From NCBI GenBank assembly GCA_964459985.1, contig CAYWOS010000034.1, positions 1 through 29,164 on the forward strand: 29,164 bases of DNA. The letters are read 5' to 3'. Shown in pieces: positions 7,866 through 15,324 of this stretch. The position numbers and the translations under genes were made by a program. This stretch comes from CAYWOS01 sp964459985 (GTDB lineage: Bacteria > Bacillota > Clostridia > Christensenellales > Aristaeellaceae). Below the pieces are notes generated by a model, which saw only the letters and a list, made by a program, of their open reading frames with translations, did not search any database and had not been told where the DNA came from. Position 1 is the first letter of the stretch, and each line of letters opens with the position of its first letter.

Positions 7866-7960
7866 GGTTTTCCTCCTGCGAAAAATGTTAAATCTTGCGG
7901 AAATGTGTAGAAATCTTTACGAATGTGTTGTATACTGGGCTGACAAAGGAGGCGGGAGCG

Positions 7961-8122
7961 GTGTACGAGTATTCGTCGGGACGCGAACGGGCGGCGGGAC
8001 GAACGGCCGGAAGGCGCGCGCGGCTGTCGCTGTGGAACAGGCTTGTGCTCGCGGTGGGGTATCTGACGCTTTTGTACGGCGCGGCGCGCGGCGTGATGCA
8101 GCTGCTGGTGTTCCTCAAATGA
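7961..8122 (+). CDS. small single-pass membrane protein, translationally coupled to next gene
   Basis: 53 residues. It starts at GTG 7961 with AAAGGAGG just upstream; the frame is open further 5' but without a ribosome site. The first 22 residues are rich in Arg and Gly, then one hydrophobic helix (about 27-52) ends in FLK. The stop overlaps the next start as ATGA (8119-8122), so the two are co-translated and likely form a pair. A TATACT -10 box lies at 7931-7936 without a clear -35. I do not recognise the family. Confidence 0.6.
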   Translation: MYEYSSGRERAAGRTAGRRARLSLWNRLVLAVGYLTLLYGAARGVMQLLVFLK

Positions 8123-8715
8123 AGAAGATCGGGAAGTTTTCCCTGCGCGTCGCCGCGCTGGCGCTCGCGCTGATCCTGGCGTATGCGGCGTACCCGTATG
8201 CGCGTGATTTTTTGCGAAATTTGCTGAATGATGTCGACTTTGACCGTTCGGCGAGCGTGATCTCGCATGAGATGGAAAAGCTCGGCGAGCTGACCTCGCT
8301 GCGCACGAGCGACGAAGGCGTGATGGACGCCTCGGTCGACGCGCTGCTCGTGGGCAAGGTGGCGTCCGTCCGCGCGGCGTACCGGTACGAGGCCGGTTTC
8401 GGCGTCGATTTGACGCGGGCCGTGGTCTCGGCGGAGAAGAACGGCGTATCGGTGGCGCTGCCCGCCGTCCGGATGCTGTATGATTCCTTCGAGGTGACCG
8501 ACGCGCCCGAGATCAACGATTTCTTTTCGCTGATCGATCAGGAGAAATATCAGGAGATGTTGAGCGAGCAGGCGCTTGCCTGCCGCGCCGCGTACACAGG
8601 GGACGCCGACACGCTCGCGCGGGCGCGCGAAGCCGCGCGGGAAGCGCTCGGGGAGCTGATCGCGCGCTGGACGGGCGGAGCCGTCGCGTGCGAGTTTACC
8701 GAGATCACCGAATAA
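8119..8715 (+). CDS. membrane-anchored DUF4230-like protein
   Basis: 198 residues beginning MKKIGKFS at ATG 8119, which overlaps the stop of the preceding small gene. An N-terminal anchor helix (about 8-27) is followed by an external domain. The string VRAAYRYEAGFGVDLTRAVVSAEKNGVSVALPAVRML has the tyrosine-plus-strand then aliphatic-Asp-Leu then LPxP-like pattern of DUF4230 proteins, and the C-terminal half is helical with many Glu and Ala. The function of that family is not established. Its 3' end overlaps the convergent YhhN-family gene by 11 bp. The family call is by pattern only. Confidence 0.6.
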   Translation: MKKIGKFSLRVAALALALILAYAAYPYARDFLRNLLNDVDFDRSASVISHEMEKLGELTSLRTSDEGVMDASVDALLVGKVASVRAAYRYEAGFGVDLTRAVVSAEKNGVSVALPAVRMLYDSFEVTDAPEINDFFSLIDQEKYQEMLSEQALACRAAYTGDADTLARAREAAREALGELIARWTGGAVACEFTEITE

Positions 8716-9340
8716 ACAGCGACAGCGCGATCAGATACTGCGCGAGATAATAGCAGGCAAGGCAGGCGTAGTCATACGCCCTGTTTTTGTTTCGCCGCGC
8801 CATGCGGTAGGCGAGCATGCCGTCCGACAGGACGAACAGGAACGCGCCCAGCAGCAGGAGCGGGCGCTGCGGGATCGCCAGCGCGAGCATCACGCACAGC
8901 ACCAGCGCGTAGGCGAGGTACTGTACGGCGCGGCGCTGCTTGGCGTGATGCTTGAGCGAGGGATAGATGGCGACGCAGAACCCCGCCAGCGTCAGGAAAA
9001 CGATCATCCCGGGCAGCGCGGGCGGCGCGGTGAGGACGTAGGCGGCGCAGTAGCACGCGTGCCCGAGCGCGAACGCCGCCATGCCCCATGTGAAGCGGAG
9101 ACCGAGGATCACGTCCGCCGCGACGCATACCGTCAGCCCCGCGGCGATCATATAGTCGGCCGCGAGGCCGCTTCGCGCCGCGCCGACGAACGCCAACGCC
9201 GCCGCGCACGCCGTGGCCAGCCCCTTGAACACGAGCGGCGGCACGCCGTGAAAGCGTTCCTCCTTGTCCCGCATGTACAGCAGATAGAACGCCGTCATCA
9301 GGGCGAATGTGATCGCGTAGAGCATGATGTTTGAATCCAT
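8705..9340 (-). CDS. YhhN/TMEM86-family integral membrane protein
   Basis: 211 residues with about eight hydrophobic helices and the family's conserved acidic residues inside helices (CVAADVILGL about 96-105; VLSDGMLAYRMA about 179-190). YhhN/TMEM86 relatives include lysoplasmalogenases, which cut the vinyl-ether bond of lysoplasmalogens; plasmalogens occur in many anaerobic Clostridia, so that role is possible but not shown. The start ATG 9340 is chosen because GGAGG lies six nt before it; an in-frame ATG 12 nt upstream would overlap that site. The last 11 bp overlap the convergent DUF4230-like gene. The frame appears to extend far upstream across the exporter operon, but that is antisense noise. 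Confidence 0.8.
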   Translation of the reverse strand: MDSNIMLYAITFALMTAFYLLYMRDKEERFHGVPPLVFKGLATACAAALAFVGAARSGLAADYMIAAGLTVCVAADVILGLRFTWGMAAFALGHACYCAAYVLTAPPALPGMIVFLTLAGFCVAIYPSLKHHAKQRRAVQYLAYALVLCVMLALAIPQRPLLLLGAFLFVLSDGMLAYRMARRNKNRAYDYACLACYYLAQYLIALSLFIR

Positions 9341-9492
9341 TTTTTCCTCCATGAAATACGTCGGGGGATGGGAACAAGGTGTTTTCCTTTTCGCGCGCGC
9401 GCCGCGCAAATCCTGCCGGTTTGGAAAAAATAGGGGAATCCGGGATATTTGTTCTTCATTCGTTTCAAGACAGGTCACGTTTCCGCCAATGT

Positions 9493-9520
9493 TTGTTTGT
9501 TTATTTTTCCCTGCTACACT
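9493..9520 (+). promoter_or_regulatory. probable promoter of the ABC exporter operon
   Basis: TTGTTT (9493-9498), 16-nt spacer and TACACT (9515-9520) lie in the only AT-rich segment before the adaptor gene, 33 nt upstream of its ATG. The match is moderate. Confidence 0.45.
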
Positions 9521-9553
9521 GCTATTGATCAAGCATGGGAGGGATTGGCAGTC

Positions 9554-11227
9554 ATGAAACGGGCATTTGGCAAAATTGTGAAGGTGATCCTGATTCTTCT
9601 GGTCGTCAGCGCGCTTTGCGGCGGCGGCTACGCGCTTTATCTGCGCTACAGCGACGCCTCCGCCGACGCGTCGGCGGACGAGTACGCACGCGTTTCCGTC
9701 GGCTTGGGCAGCCTGTCCCGGGAGGTCGTCAGCACGGGCGCCATCAGCATTGAGGAAACCCAAACGGTTACCGCGCCGTACTCCGTGACGATCGCAAGCG
9801 TCGCCGTCAGGAGCGGGCAGACGGTGGCGCAGGGCGACGCGCTCGCCACGGTGGACGTAAGCTCCCTGGACGCGGCGATCGCCGCGCTCCAGACCGAATT
9901 GACGACCATCGACGACACGCTGGTTTCGCTGGCGGGATCGTACAGCGACAGCGTGAAGGTCGTCAACCCCATCGACGGCCGGGTCAAGATCATCTACGGC
10001 AAGACCGGCGACAACGTACAGGACGTGGTCGCCGAGCACGGCTGCCTGTACGTCCTTTCGCTCGACGGGAAAATGCGGGTGCAGGTGCCCGCCGATCCCG
10101 TCCTGACGCTCAACGCGTCGGTGTCCGTGACCAACGGCGAACGCACGTGGACGGGCACGGTCGCCAGAATCGCGGACGGCGTCGCCGATATCACGTTTTC
10201 GGACGCCTCGATCGCGCCGGGCGGCGTTGTGACGGTGCTCAAGAACGGTGCTTCCTGCGGCGCGGGCGAATGTGAAATCAACATGCCTTTGCCGGTGTCC
10301 TCGACGCTGGACGGCTGCATCAGCGCGAGCCACCTTTCTCTCAACTACTATACCGGCAGCAGGGCGTCGATGTATACCGTCGCCAATGTCGCCCTGACGC
10401 AGGAGTACCTTGACGCGCGGGCGCAAAGGGAGGAACTGCTGAACGAAATCGCGCTGGTGCGCGCGCTCCGCGTCGATCCGACGATTTACGCGCCCTTTTC
10501 GGGCATTGTGAGCGACATTTCCGTGTCGCGCGGCGCAGCGATGGTCAGGGACGACGCGATGATGACCTTGTATGTCGGCGAACCCGATCAAATGATCATT
10601 AGCGTGGACGAGCTGGACATCATCAACGTGAGCGTCGGCCAGAGCGCTACGGTCGAGATGGACGCCATCAGCGATCAAACGTATCACGCGACGGTCGCGT
10701 ATATCTCGCAGATCGGCACGGCGTCCTCCGGGATCACCAACTATTCCGTGACCGTGAAGCTGACCGGCGACGATCAGCTCAAGCTCGGCATGAACGGCAC
10801 GGTATCCATCGGCGTGGGCGAACAGCAAAACGTGCTGCTCGTGCCCCTCACGGCGCTGCAGAGCGACGCCGGCGGCTCGTATGTATGGCTGTACTCGTCC
10901 TCGCATCAGGCGACCGATGAAGCGCCGGGCGTCAAAACGTATGTGACGACGGGGCTGTCCAACGAGGATTACGCGGCGGTGACGGGCGGATTGAGCGTGG
11001 GCGACGAGGTGCTGACCGTGCGTTCGGCGGCGACGGCGGCGACCTCGACCACCGAATCGACCGGCATGGGCGGCGTCATGAACTTCGGCGGCGACGGCAC
11101 GTTCGCCATGCCCTCGGGCGGCAGCATGCCGAGCGTGCCCTCCGGCACGGGCAGCGGAACGCCCTCGATGCCGTCCGGCACGGGCGGCGGCTCGACGCGC
11201 GGCACCGGCGGCTATCCGTCCAACTGA
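9554..11227 (+). CDS. MacA/YknX-type membrane-fusion adaptor of ABC exporter
   Basis: 557 residues, starting at ATG 9554 with GGGAGGG about 10 nt upstream. It is the extracytoplasmic adaptor that links an FtsX/MacB permease to its substrate path. There is one N-terminal membrane helix (about 7-29), a lipoyl-like half motif at about 75-105 (VTAPYSVTIASVAVRSGQ), a second one (VNPIDGRVKIIYGKTGDN) near 138, and a third (IYAPFSGIVSDISVSRGA) near 313 where the closing half is normally found. Beta-barrel and membrane-proximal strands follow (LLVPLTALQ, VTTGLSNEDYAAVTGGLSVGD). The last 60 residues are a low-complexity Gly/Ser/Met/Pro tail. The middle lipoyl-like segment and the beta-rich insert up to about 240 are unusual for MacA, which usually has a coiled-coil hairpin there. 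The ATPase gene follows 18 nt later. Confidence 0.85.
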   Translation: MKRAFGKIVKVILILLVVSALCGGGYALYLRYSDASADASADEYARVSVGLGSLSREVVSTGAISIEETQTVTAPYSVTIASVAVRSGQTVAQGDALATVDVSSLDAAIAALQTELTTIDDTLVSLAGSYSDSVKVVNPIDGRVKIIYGKTGDNVQDVVAEHGCLYVLSLDGKMRVQVPADPVLTLNASVSVTNGERTWTGTVARIADGVADITFSDASIAPGGVVTVLKNGASCGAGECEINMPLPVSSTLDGCISASHLSLNYYTGSRASMYTVANVALTQEYLDARAQREELLNEIALVRALRVDPTIYAPFSGIVSDISVSRGAAMVRDDAMMTLYVGEPDQMIISVDELDIINVSVGQSATVEMDAISDQTYHATVAYISQIGTASSGITNYSVTVKLTGDDQLKLGMNGTVSIGVGEQQNVLLVPLTALQSDAGGSYVWLYSSSHQATDEAPGVKTYVTTGLSNEDYAAVTGGLSVGDEVLTVRSAATAATSTTESTGMGGVMNFGGDGTFAMPSGGSMPSVPSGTGSGTPSMPSGTGGGSTRGTGGYPSN

Positions 11228-11245
11228 CGGCGGAGGGCGCGGAAT

Positions 11246-11989
11246 ATGATAGAAATGAACAACATCGTCAAGGCGTACGCGCTGGGCGGCGAAACGATCA
11301 ACGCGCTTAATCATGTGTCCTTGTCGGTCGGCGAGGGCGAGTACGTCGCCATCACCGGGCCGTCGGGGAGCGGGAAATCGACGCTTATGAACATCATCGG
11401 GTGTCTGGACATCGCCGACAGCGGCGAGTACGTCCTCAACGGCACGCGCATCGAGAACTATTCCGGGCGGCAGCTGGCGCGCCTGCGCAACACGCATATC
11501 GGATTCATTTTTCAGGGATTCAACCTGCTGCAAAAGATGAGCGCGCTGGAAAACGTCGAATTGCCGCTGATCTATCAGAAAATCGGCGCGGGAAAGCGCC
11601 GCGAGCGCGCCCAAAAGGCGCTGGACGCCGTGGGGCTGAGCGACCGCGCCGGGCATAGGCCCGCCGAACTTTCCGGCGGACAGCAGCAGCGCTGCGCCAT
11701 CGCGCGCGCGCTGGCGACCAATCCCAAGCTCATTCTGGCCGACGAGCCGACGGGCAATCTGGACAGCCGCACCGGGCAGGAAATCCTCGCGCTGTTTGAT
11801 CAGCTGCACGCGGCGGGCAACACCATCGTGCTCATCACGCACGACGCCGGCGTCGCGGCGCGCGCGCAGCGCATCGTCCATATCGTGGACGGCAGGGTAT
11901 GGGAAGGCGAGCTGACGACCGACACCGTCGATCATATCGATCAGATACTGACCCCCGACGAGGTCATTTCTGCGGTCAAGGAGGCGTAG
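11246..11989 (+). CDS. MacB/LolD-type ABC transporter ATP-binding protein
   Basis: 247 residues. The cytoplasmic motor of the exporter. Walker A GPSGSGKST is at 38-46, the Q-loop at FIFQGFNLL (88-96), signature LSGGQQQR at 142-149, Walker B LILADEPTG at 162-170 and the H-loop in VLITHD. The NLL after the Q-loop and the LSGGQQQR signature are typical of the MacB/LolD/FtsE subfamily. The last 25 residues (TDTVDHIDQILTPDEVISAVKEA) form an acidic tail beyond the core. It sits between adaptor and permease in one operon and ends six nt before the permease start. Confidence 0.93.
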   Translation: MIEMNNIVKAYALGGETINALNHVSLSVGEGEYVAITGPSGSGKSTLMNIIGCLDIADSGEYVLNGTRIENYSGRQLARLRNTHIGFIFQGFNLLQKMSALENVELPLIYQKIGAGKRRERAQKALDAVGLSDRAGHRPAELSGGQQQRCAIARALATNPKLILADEPTGNLDSRTGQEILALFDQLHAAGNTIVLITHDAGVAARAQRIVHIVDGRVWEGELTTDTVDHIDQILTPDEVISAVKEA

Positions 11990-11995
11990 CGGAGG

Positions 11996-13168
11996 ATGGA
12001 ATCAGTTTTCATGGCGTTCAAATCGATCAGGAGCAACAAAATCCGCTCCTTTCTGACCATGCTGGGCATCGTGATCGGCGTGCTGTCGATCGTCGTTCTC
12101 ACGGCGATCGGACAGGGCGCCAACGCGGCGGTAATCAGCAACATCGAGGGCATGGGCACCAACCTGCTCAGCGTCAGCATTCGCTCGCGCCGCAATAACC
12201 CCGTCACGCTCAAGACGCTCAAAACGCTTTCGCAGGAGGACGCGTCGATCGCATACGCCGCGCCGACGCTGAACGGCAGCGGGACGGTCAAGGCGGGGCT
12301 GATCCAGTACGAGGACGGCAGCCTGATCGCCACTACGGCGGGCTATGAAAAGATACGCGGCTGGACGATGAAGCACGGGCGCTTTCTGACCGAGCCGGAT
12401 ATCGACAACCGCTCCTTTGTCGCCGTGGTCGGGCAGGAGGCGGCGACCGAGCTGTTCGGCACGGTTGACGCCGTTGGACAAACCTTTACCTATCAGGGTT
12501 ACACGTTCTCGGTGGTCGGCGTACTGGATGAAATCGGCTCGACCGTCGCGGGATCGGGCGATAATCTGATCGTCATTCCCTTTACGCTGGGCGAAAGGCT
12601 GTTCAATTCCAAGGGCATTTCGAGCTTTTACGTGTCGGCGGTGAGCGCCGAGGCGGTCGCGCAGGCGCAGACTGCGGTGGAAAACTATATGGAAAAGCTC
12701 ATGAGCGCCTCGTCCTCCTCGAGCAGCTATTCGGTCAATAACCAGTCCTCGATGCTGGAGATGCTTAATGAATCGACAAGCCAGCTCACGCTGATGCTCG
12801 CGGGCATCGCGGCGATTTCGCTGCTGGTCGGCGGCATCGGTATCATGAACATCATGCTGGTGTCCGTTTCCGAAAGGACGCGCGAGATCGGCATCCGCAA
12901 GGCGATCGGCGCGACGCGCGGCAATATCATGAGTCAATTCCTGATTGAAGCGCTGACGGTCAGCCTGCTCGGCGGCCTGATTGGCCTTGTGCTGTCGTGG
13001 TTCATCTGCGTCTTTCTGCAGCCCGTGATCGGCATGACGATGGTTTTTTCGCCCTCCGTTGCGCTGCTTGCCATCGGGTTTTCGGTGTTCATTGGCGTCG
13101 TGTTCGGCCTGTATCCCGCCGATAAGGCGTCGCGTTTGCGCCCCATCGAGGCGCTCCGGCACGAATAG
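11996..13168 (+). CDS. MacB/FtsX-family ABC transporter permease
   Basis: 390 residues. One N-terminal helix (about 20-42, RSFLTMLGIVIGVLSIVVL), a large extracytoplasmic MacB_PCD domain (about 45-265), then three C-terminal helices with the FtsX signature (GGIGIMNIMLVSVSERTREIGIRKAIGA, about 278-305). It ends ...DKASRLRPIEALRHE, the usual end of this family. The likely ribosome site is AAGGAGG at 11978-11984, inside the end of the ATPase gene; the GGAGG directly touching the ATG is too close to work. Such mechanotransmitting exporters move peptides, lipoproteins or antibiotics; as no outer-membrane channel is expected in this cell, the YknXYZ-like three-part form fits. The substrate is unknown and no two-component or peptide gene is adjacent. 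Confidence 0.92.
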   Translation: MESVFMAFKSIRSNKIRSFLTMLGIVIGVLSIVVLTAIGQGANAAVISNIEGMGTNLLSVSIRSRRNNPVTLKTLKTLSQEDASIAYAAPTLNGSGTVKAGLIQYEDGSLIATTAGYEKIRGWTMKHGRFLTEPDIDNRSFVAVVGQEAATELFGTVDAVGQTFTYQGYTFSVVGVLDEIGSTVAGSGDNLIVIPFTLGERLFNSKGISSFYVSAVSAEAVAQAQTAVENYMEKLMSASSSSSSYSVNNQSSMLEMLNESTSQLTLMLAGIAAISLLVGGIGIMNIMLVSVSERTREIGIRKAIGATRGNIMSQFLIEALTVSLLGGLIGLVLSWFICVFLQPVIGMTMVFSPSVALLAIGFSVFIGVVFGLYPADKASRLRPIEALRHE

Positions 13169-13184
13169 CTGCCGTGAACGAACC

Positions 13185-13476
13185 TTGAGGCTGTCGGAGC
13201 ATTCCTCCGGCAGTCTCCGGTTGTCGACAAAGTCGACAACCTCCGCAAAAATGAATCTTTCATTTTTGCGGTTTGCACGTTTTTCCTGCGCGGCTTTGCC
13301 GCGCGGTCGGAAAAACGCGTAAGGAACCGATTTTCTGCGGAAAATCGTTCCGAAACCACCGCGCATGTCGCTGGTTTCGGATGAGAAACGAAGGAGCTCC
13401 GCCCCTTCATTGCATCCCCGGGAGGAACGACCGGGGTTGTCGACAAGTTGAGGCTGTCGGAGCATTCCTCCGGCAG
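13185..13476. repeat. interspersed stem-loop repeat element, copy A, flanked by duplicated terminator hairpin
   Basis: The gap 13169-13599 holds no gene. A 29-bp sequence (13185-13213) containing the hairpin CTGTCGGAG-N5-CTCCGGCAG is repeated identically at 13448-13476. Between the two lies a unit with GTCGAC palindromes near its edges (13223-13228, 13232-13237, 13439-13444). Its core 13243-13394 matches 24449-24600 with four mismatches in 152 bp, and its tail 13401-13436 matches 24812-24846 almost exactly. The core is a run of stem-loops: GCAAAAATGA/TCATTTTTGC, GCGCGG-CTTTG-CCGCGC, GATTTTC-TGCG-GAAAATC and GAAACCA...TGGTTTC. Frames read through it on the minus strand, but conservation covers every base, so it is not coding. 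Confidence 0.88.
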
Positions 13477-13495
13477 CCTTCCTTTTGCCTCTTTT
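13448..13495 (+). terminator. probable terminator of the ABC exporter operon (right hairpin of element A)
   Basis: A 12-bp stem AGGCTGTCGGAG / CTCCGGCAGCCT with one G-U pair (13451-13479) is followed by TCCTTTTGCCTCTTTTT. The left copy (13185-13213) has the same loop but no T run. This arrangement suggests the original terminator tail is the right-hand one. Confidence 0.65.
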
Positions 13496-13541
13496 TCCAA
13501 GCCGAAAAACATGTTTTATACTTTCTTTTTACGCGATTGTT

Positions 13542-13550
13542 TGCTATACT
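13542..13550 (+). promoter_or_regulatory. extended -10 promoter of the iorAB-paaK operon
   Basis: TGCTATACT is a TGn extended -10 box in an AT-rich stretch directly after element A. The -35 region (TTTCTT at 13522-13527, 17-nt spacing) is poor, which extended -10 promoters tolerate. The start codon of iorA is 50 nt downstream. Confidence 0.55.
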
Positions 13551-13599
13551 GTACACTTGATACCGCGAGAAACGGGGCGGCGGTGTCAGGGGAGTAAAG

Positions 13600-15324
13600 A
13601 TGATGAGCAAAAAACTGATGCTGGGCAACGAGGCGCTCGCGCGCGGCGCGTGGGAGGCGGGCGTCAAGGTCGTTTCGAGCTATCCCGGCACGCCGAGCAC
13701 CGAGATCACCGAGTTTTGCGCGGCGTATCCCGACATGCTGTGCGAATGGGCGCCCAATGAAAAGGTCGCCGTGGAGACGGCGTTCGGCGCGTGCATGGCG
13801 GGCGCGCGCGCGCTGTCGTGCATGAAACACGTCGGCGTCAACGTCGCCGCCGATCCGCTTTATACCGCCGCCTATACCGGCGTGAACGGCGGGCTGGTGA
13901 TCGTCTGCGCGGACGATCCCTTTATGCATTCCTCGCAGAACGAGCAGGACAGCCGCATGATCGCGCGCGCCGCGCACATCCCCATGCTCGAGCCGGCGGA
14001 CAGCCGGGAGTGCAGGGATTTTATGCGCGCGGCGTATGAATTGTCCGAGAAATATGACACGCCCGTGTTCGTGCGCGTGACCACGCGGCTGGCGCACTCG
14101 CGCTCGCCCGTCGAGATCGACGAGCGCAGGGAGGTCGCCGTCAGGCCGTATCAAAAGGATTTCATGAAGTATGTCATGATGCCCGGCATGGCGCGCAAAC
14201 GGCACGTCGCCGTCGAGGCGCGCGAAAACCGCCTGATTTTTGACGGCGCTTCGTCGCCGCTCAACCGCGTCGAAATGCGCGATCCCGCGCTCGGCGTCGT
14301 GTGCGCGGGCGCGGCGTATCAGTACGTCCGCGAGGCGCTGCCCGAAGCGAGCGTGCTGAAACTGGGGCTGACGTACCCATTGCCCGAGGCGCTGATCCGC
14401 GATTTCGCCGCGAAGGTGGAAAAGCTGATCGTCGTCGAGGAACTGGAGCCGGTGTTTGAAAACGAGATCAAGGCGATGGGCATCGCCGTTTCGGGCAAGG
14501 ACAAAACGGGCAGGCAGGGCGAACTCTCCGCCGCCAAGGTCGCCGCGTGCTTCGGCAAGGGCGCGGACGCGCCCGCGCCCGCCGATTTGCCGCAGCGCCC
14601 GCCGGTGCTGTGCCCCGGCTGCCCGCACCGCGCGACCTTCCATGTGTTCAAAAAGCTCGGGCTGACGGTGTTCGGCGACATCGGCTGCTACACGCTGTGC
14701 GCGCTGCCGCCCGTATCGCAGATGGATTCGGCGCTGTGCATGGGCGCGAGCGTGGGCATGGCGCGCGGCGCGGAAATGGCGCGGGGCAGGGAATTCTCGA
14801 AAAAAGCCGTCGCCGTGCTTGGCGATTCGACCTTCATCCACAGCGGGATCACGCCGCTGATCGACGCCGTTTGCGGTCGCGCCGCGACCACGACGGTCAT
14901 TTTGGACAATCGCATCACCGCCATGACGGGGCATCAGCAGAACCCCGCCACGGGCTTTGACATTCACGGGAATCCCGCGCCGCAGCTCGATCTGGTCAAG
15001 CTGTGCGAATCAATCGGCGCGACGGTGCGCGTCGAGGACCCCTTCGATCTGGACGCCTTCGAGCGCGTGCTCAAGGAAGAGCTTGACGCCGATCACGTGT
15101 CCGTCGTCATCGCGCGGCGGCCGTGCGCGCTGCTGGATAAGGGCAAAAAGACGCCCTGCGTGATCGAAAACTGCCGCAACTGCGGCAAATGCATGAAGCT
15201 GGGCTGCCCCGCGCTCGAGCGCGGCGAAAAGGGCGTGACCGTCGACGCCTCGCTGTGCGTCGGCTGCGGGCTGTGCGCGAAGGAATGCCCCTTCGGCGCG
15301 ATCAAGGGAGGCAACGAAGCGTGA
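13600..15324 (+). CDS. iorA: indolepyruvate ferredoxin oxidoreductase, alpha subunit
   Basis: 574 residues. With IorB it oxidatively decarboxylates arylpyruvates (from Trp, Phe, Tyr) to aryl-CoA, reducing ferredoxin, in the cytoplasm of anaerobes. The N-terminal pyrimidine-binding domain begins LMLGNEALARGAWEAGVKVVSSYPGTPSTEI. The TPP-binding region is around 335-440 (CPGCPHRATF, GDIGCYTLCALPP, GDSTFIHSG, ILDNRITAMTGHQ). Two [4Fe-4S] sites follow: CRNCGKCMKLGCP (about 525-537) and CVGCGLCAKECP (about 553-564). Start is ATG 13600 or 13603; AGGGGAG (13588-13594) spaces better with 13603, making it one residue shorter. The stop overlaps iorB as GTGA. Confidence 0.95.
   Translation: MMSKKLMLGNEALARGAWEAGVKVVSSYPGTPSTEITEFCAAYPDMLCEWAPNEKVAVETAFGACMAGARALSCMKHVGVNVAADPLYTAAYTGVNGGLVIVCADDPFMHSSQNEQDSRMIARAAHIPMLEPADSRECRDFMRAAYELSEKYDTPVFVRVTTRLAHSRSPVEIDERREVAVRPYQKDFMKYVMMPGMARKRHVAVEARENRLIFDGASSPLNRVEMRDPALGVVCAGAAYQYVREALPEASVLKLGLTYPLPEALIRDFAAKVEKLIVVEELEPVFENEIKAMGIAVSGKDKTGRQGELSAAKVAACFGKGADAPAPADLPQRPPVLCPGCPHRATFHVFKKLGLTVFGDIGCYTLCALPPVSQMDSALCMGASVGMARGAEMARGREFSKKAVAVLGDSTFIHSGITPLIDAVCGRAATTTVILDNRITAMTGHQQNPATGFDIHGNPAPQLDLVKLCESIGATVRVEDPFDLDAFERVLKEELDADHVSVVIARRPCALLDKGKKTPCVIENCRNCGKCMKLGCPALERGEKGVTVDASLCVGCGLCAKECPFGAIKGGNEA

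Noticed and set aside
8705..11935. Open minus-strand frame of 1076 codons covering the YhhN gene and most of the exporter operon
   Set aside because: Only the last 211 codons have membrane-protein composition, a ribosome site and a start. The rest is His/Arg/Gly/Asp-rich and is antisense to the well-supported adaptor and ATPase genes, a usual effect in GC-rich DNA.
12002..13465. Minus-strand frame of 487 codons running from element A into the permease gene, and a similar frame at 23475-24572
   Set aside because: Both begin in the repeat core with the same residues (MRGGFGTIFRRKSVPYAFFR) because the DNA is repeated. They continue into unrelated antisense sequence, so the shared part reflects the nucleotide repeat, not a protein domain.
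13516..14967. Minus-strand frame of 483 codons over iorA
   Set aside because: It is antisense to iorA and its composition is a mirror of the iorA codons; no start signal.
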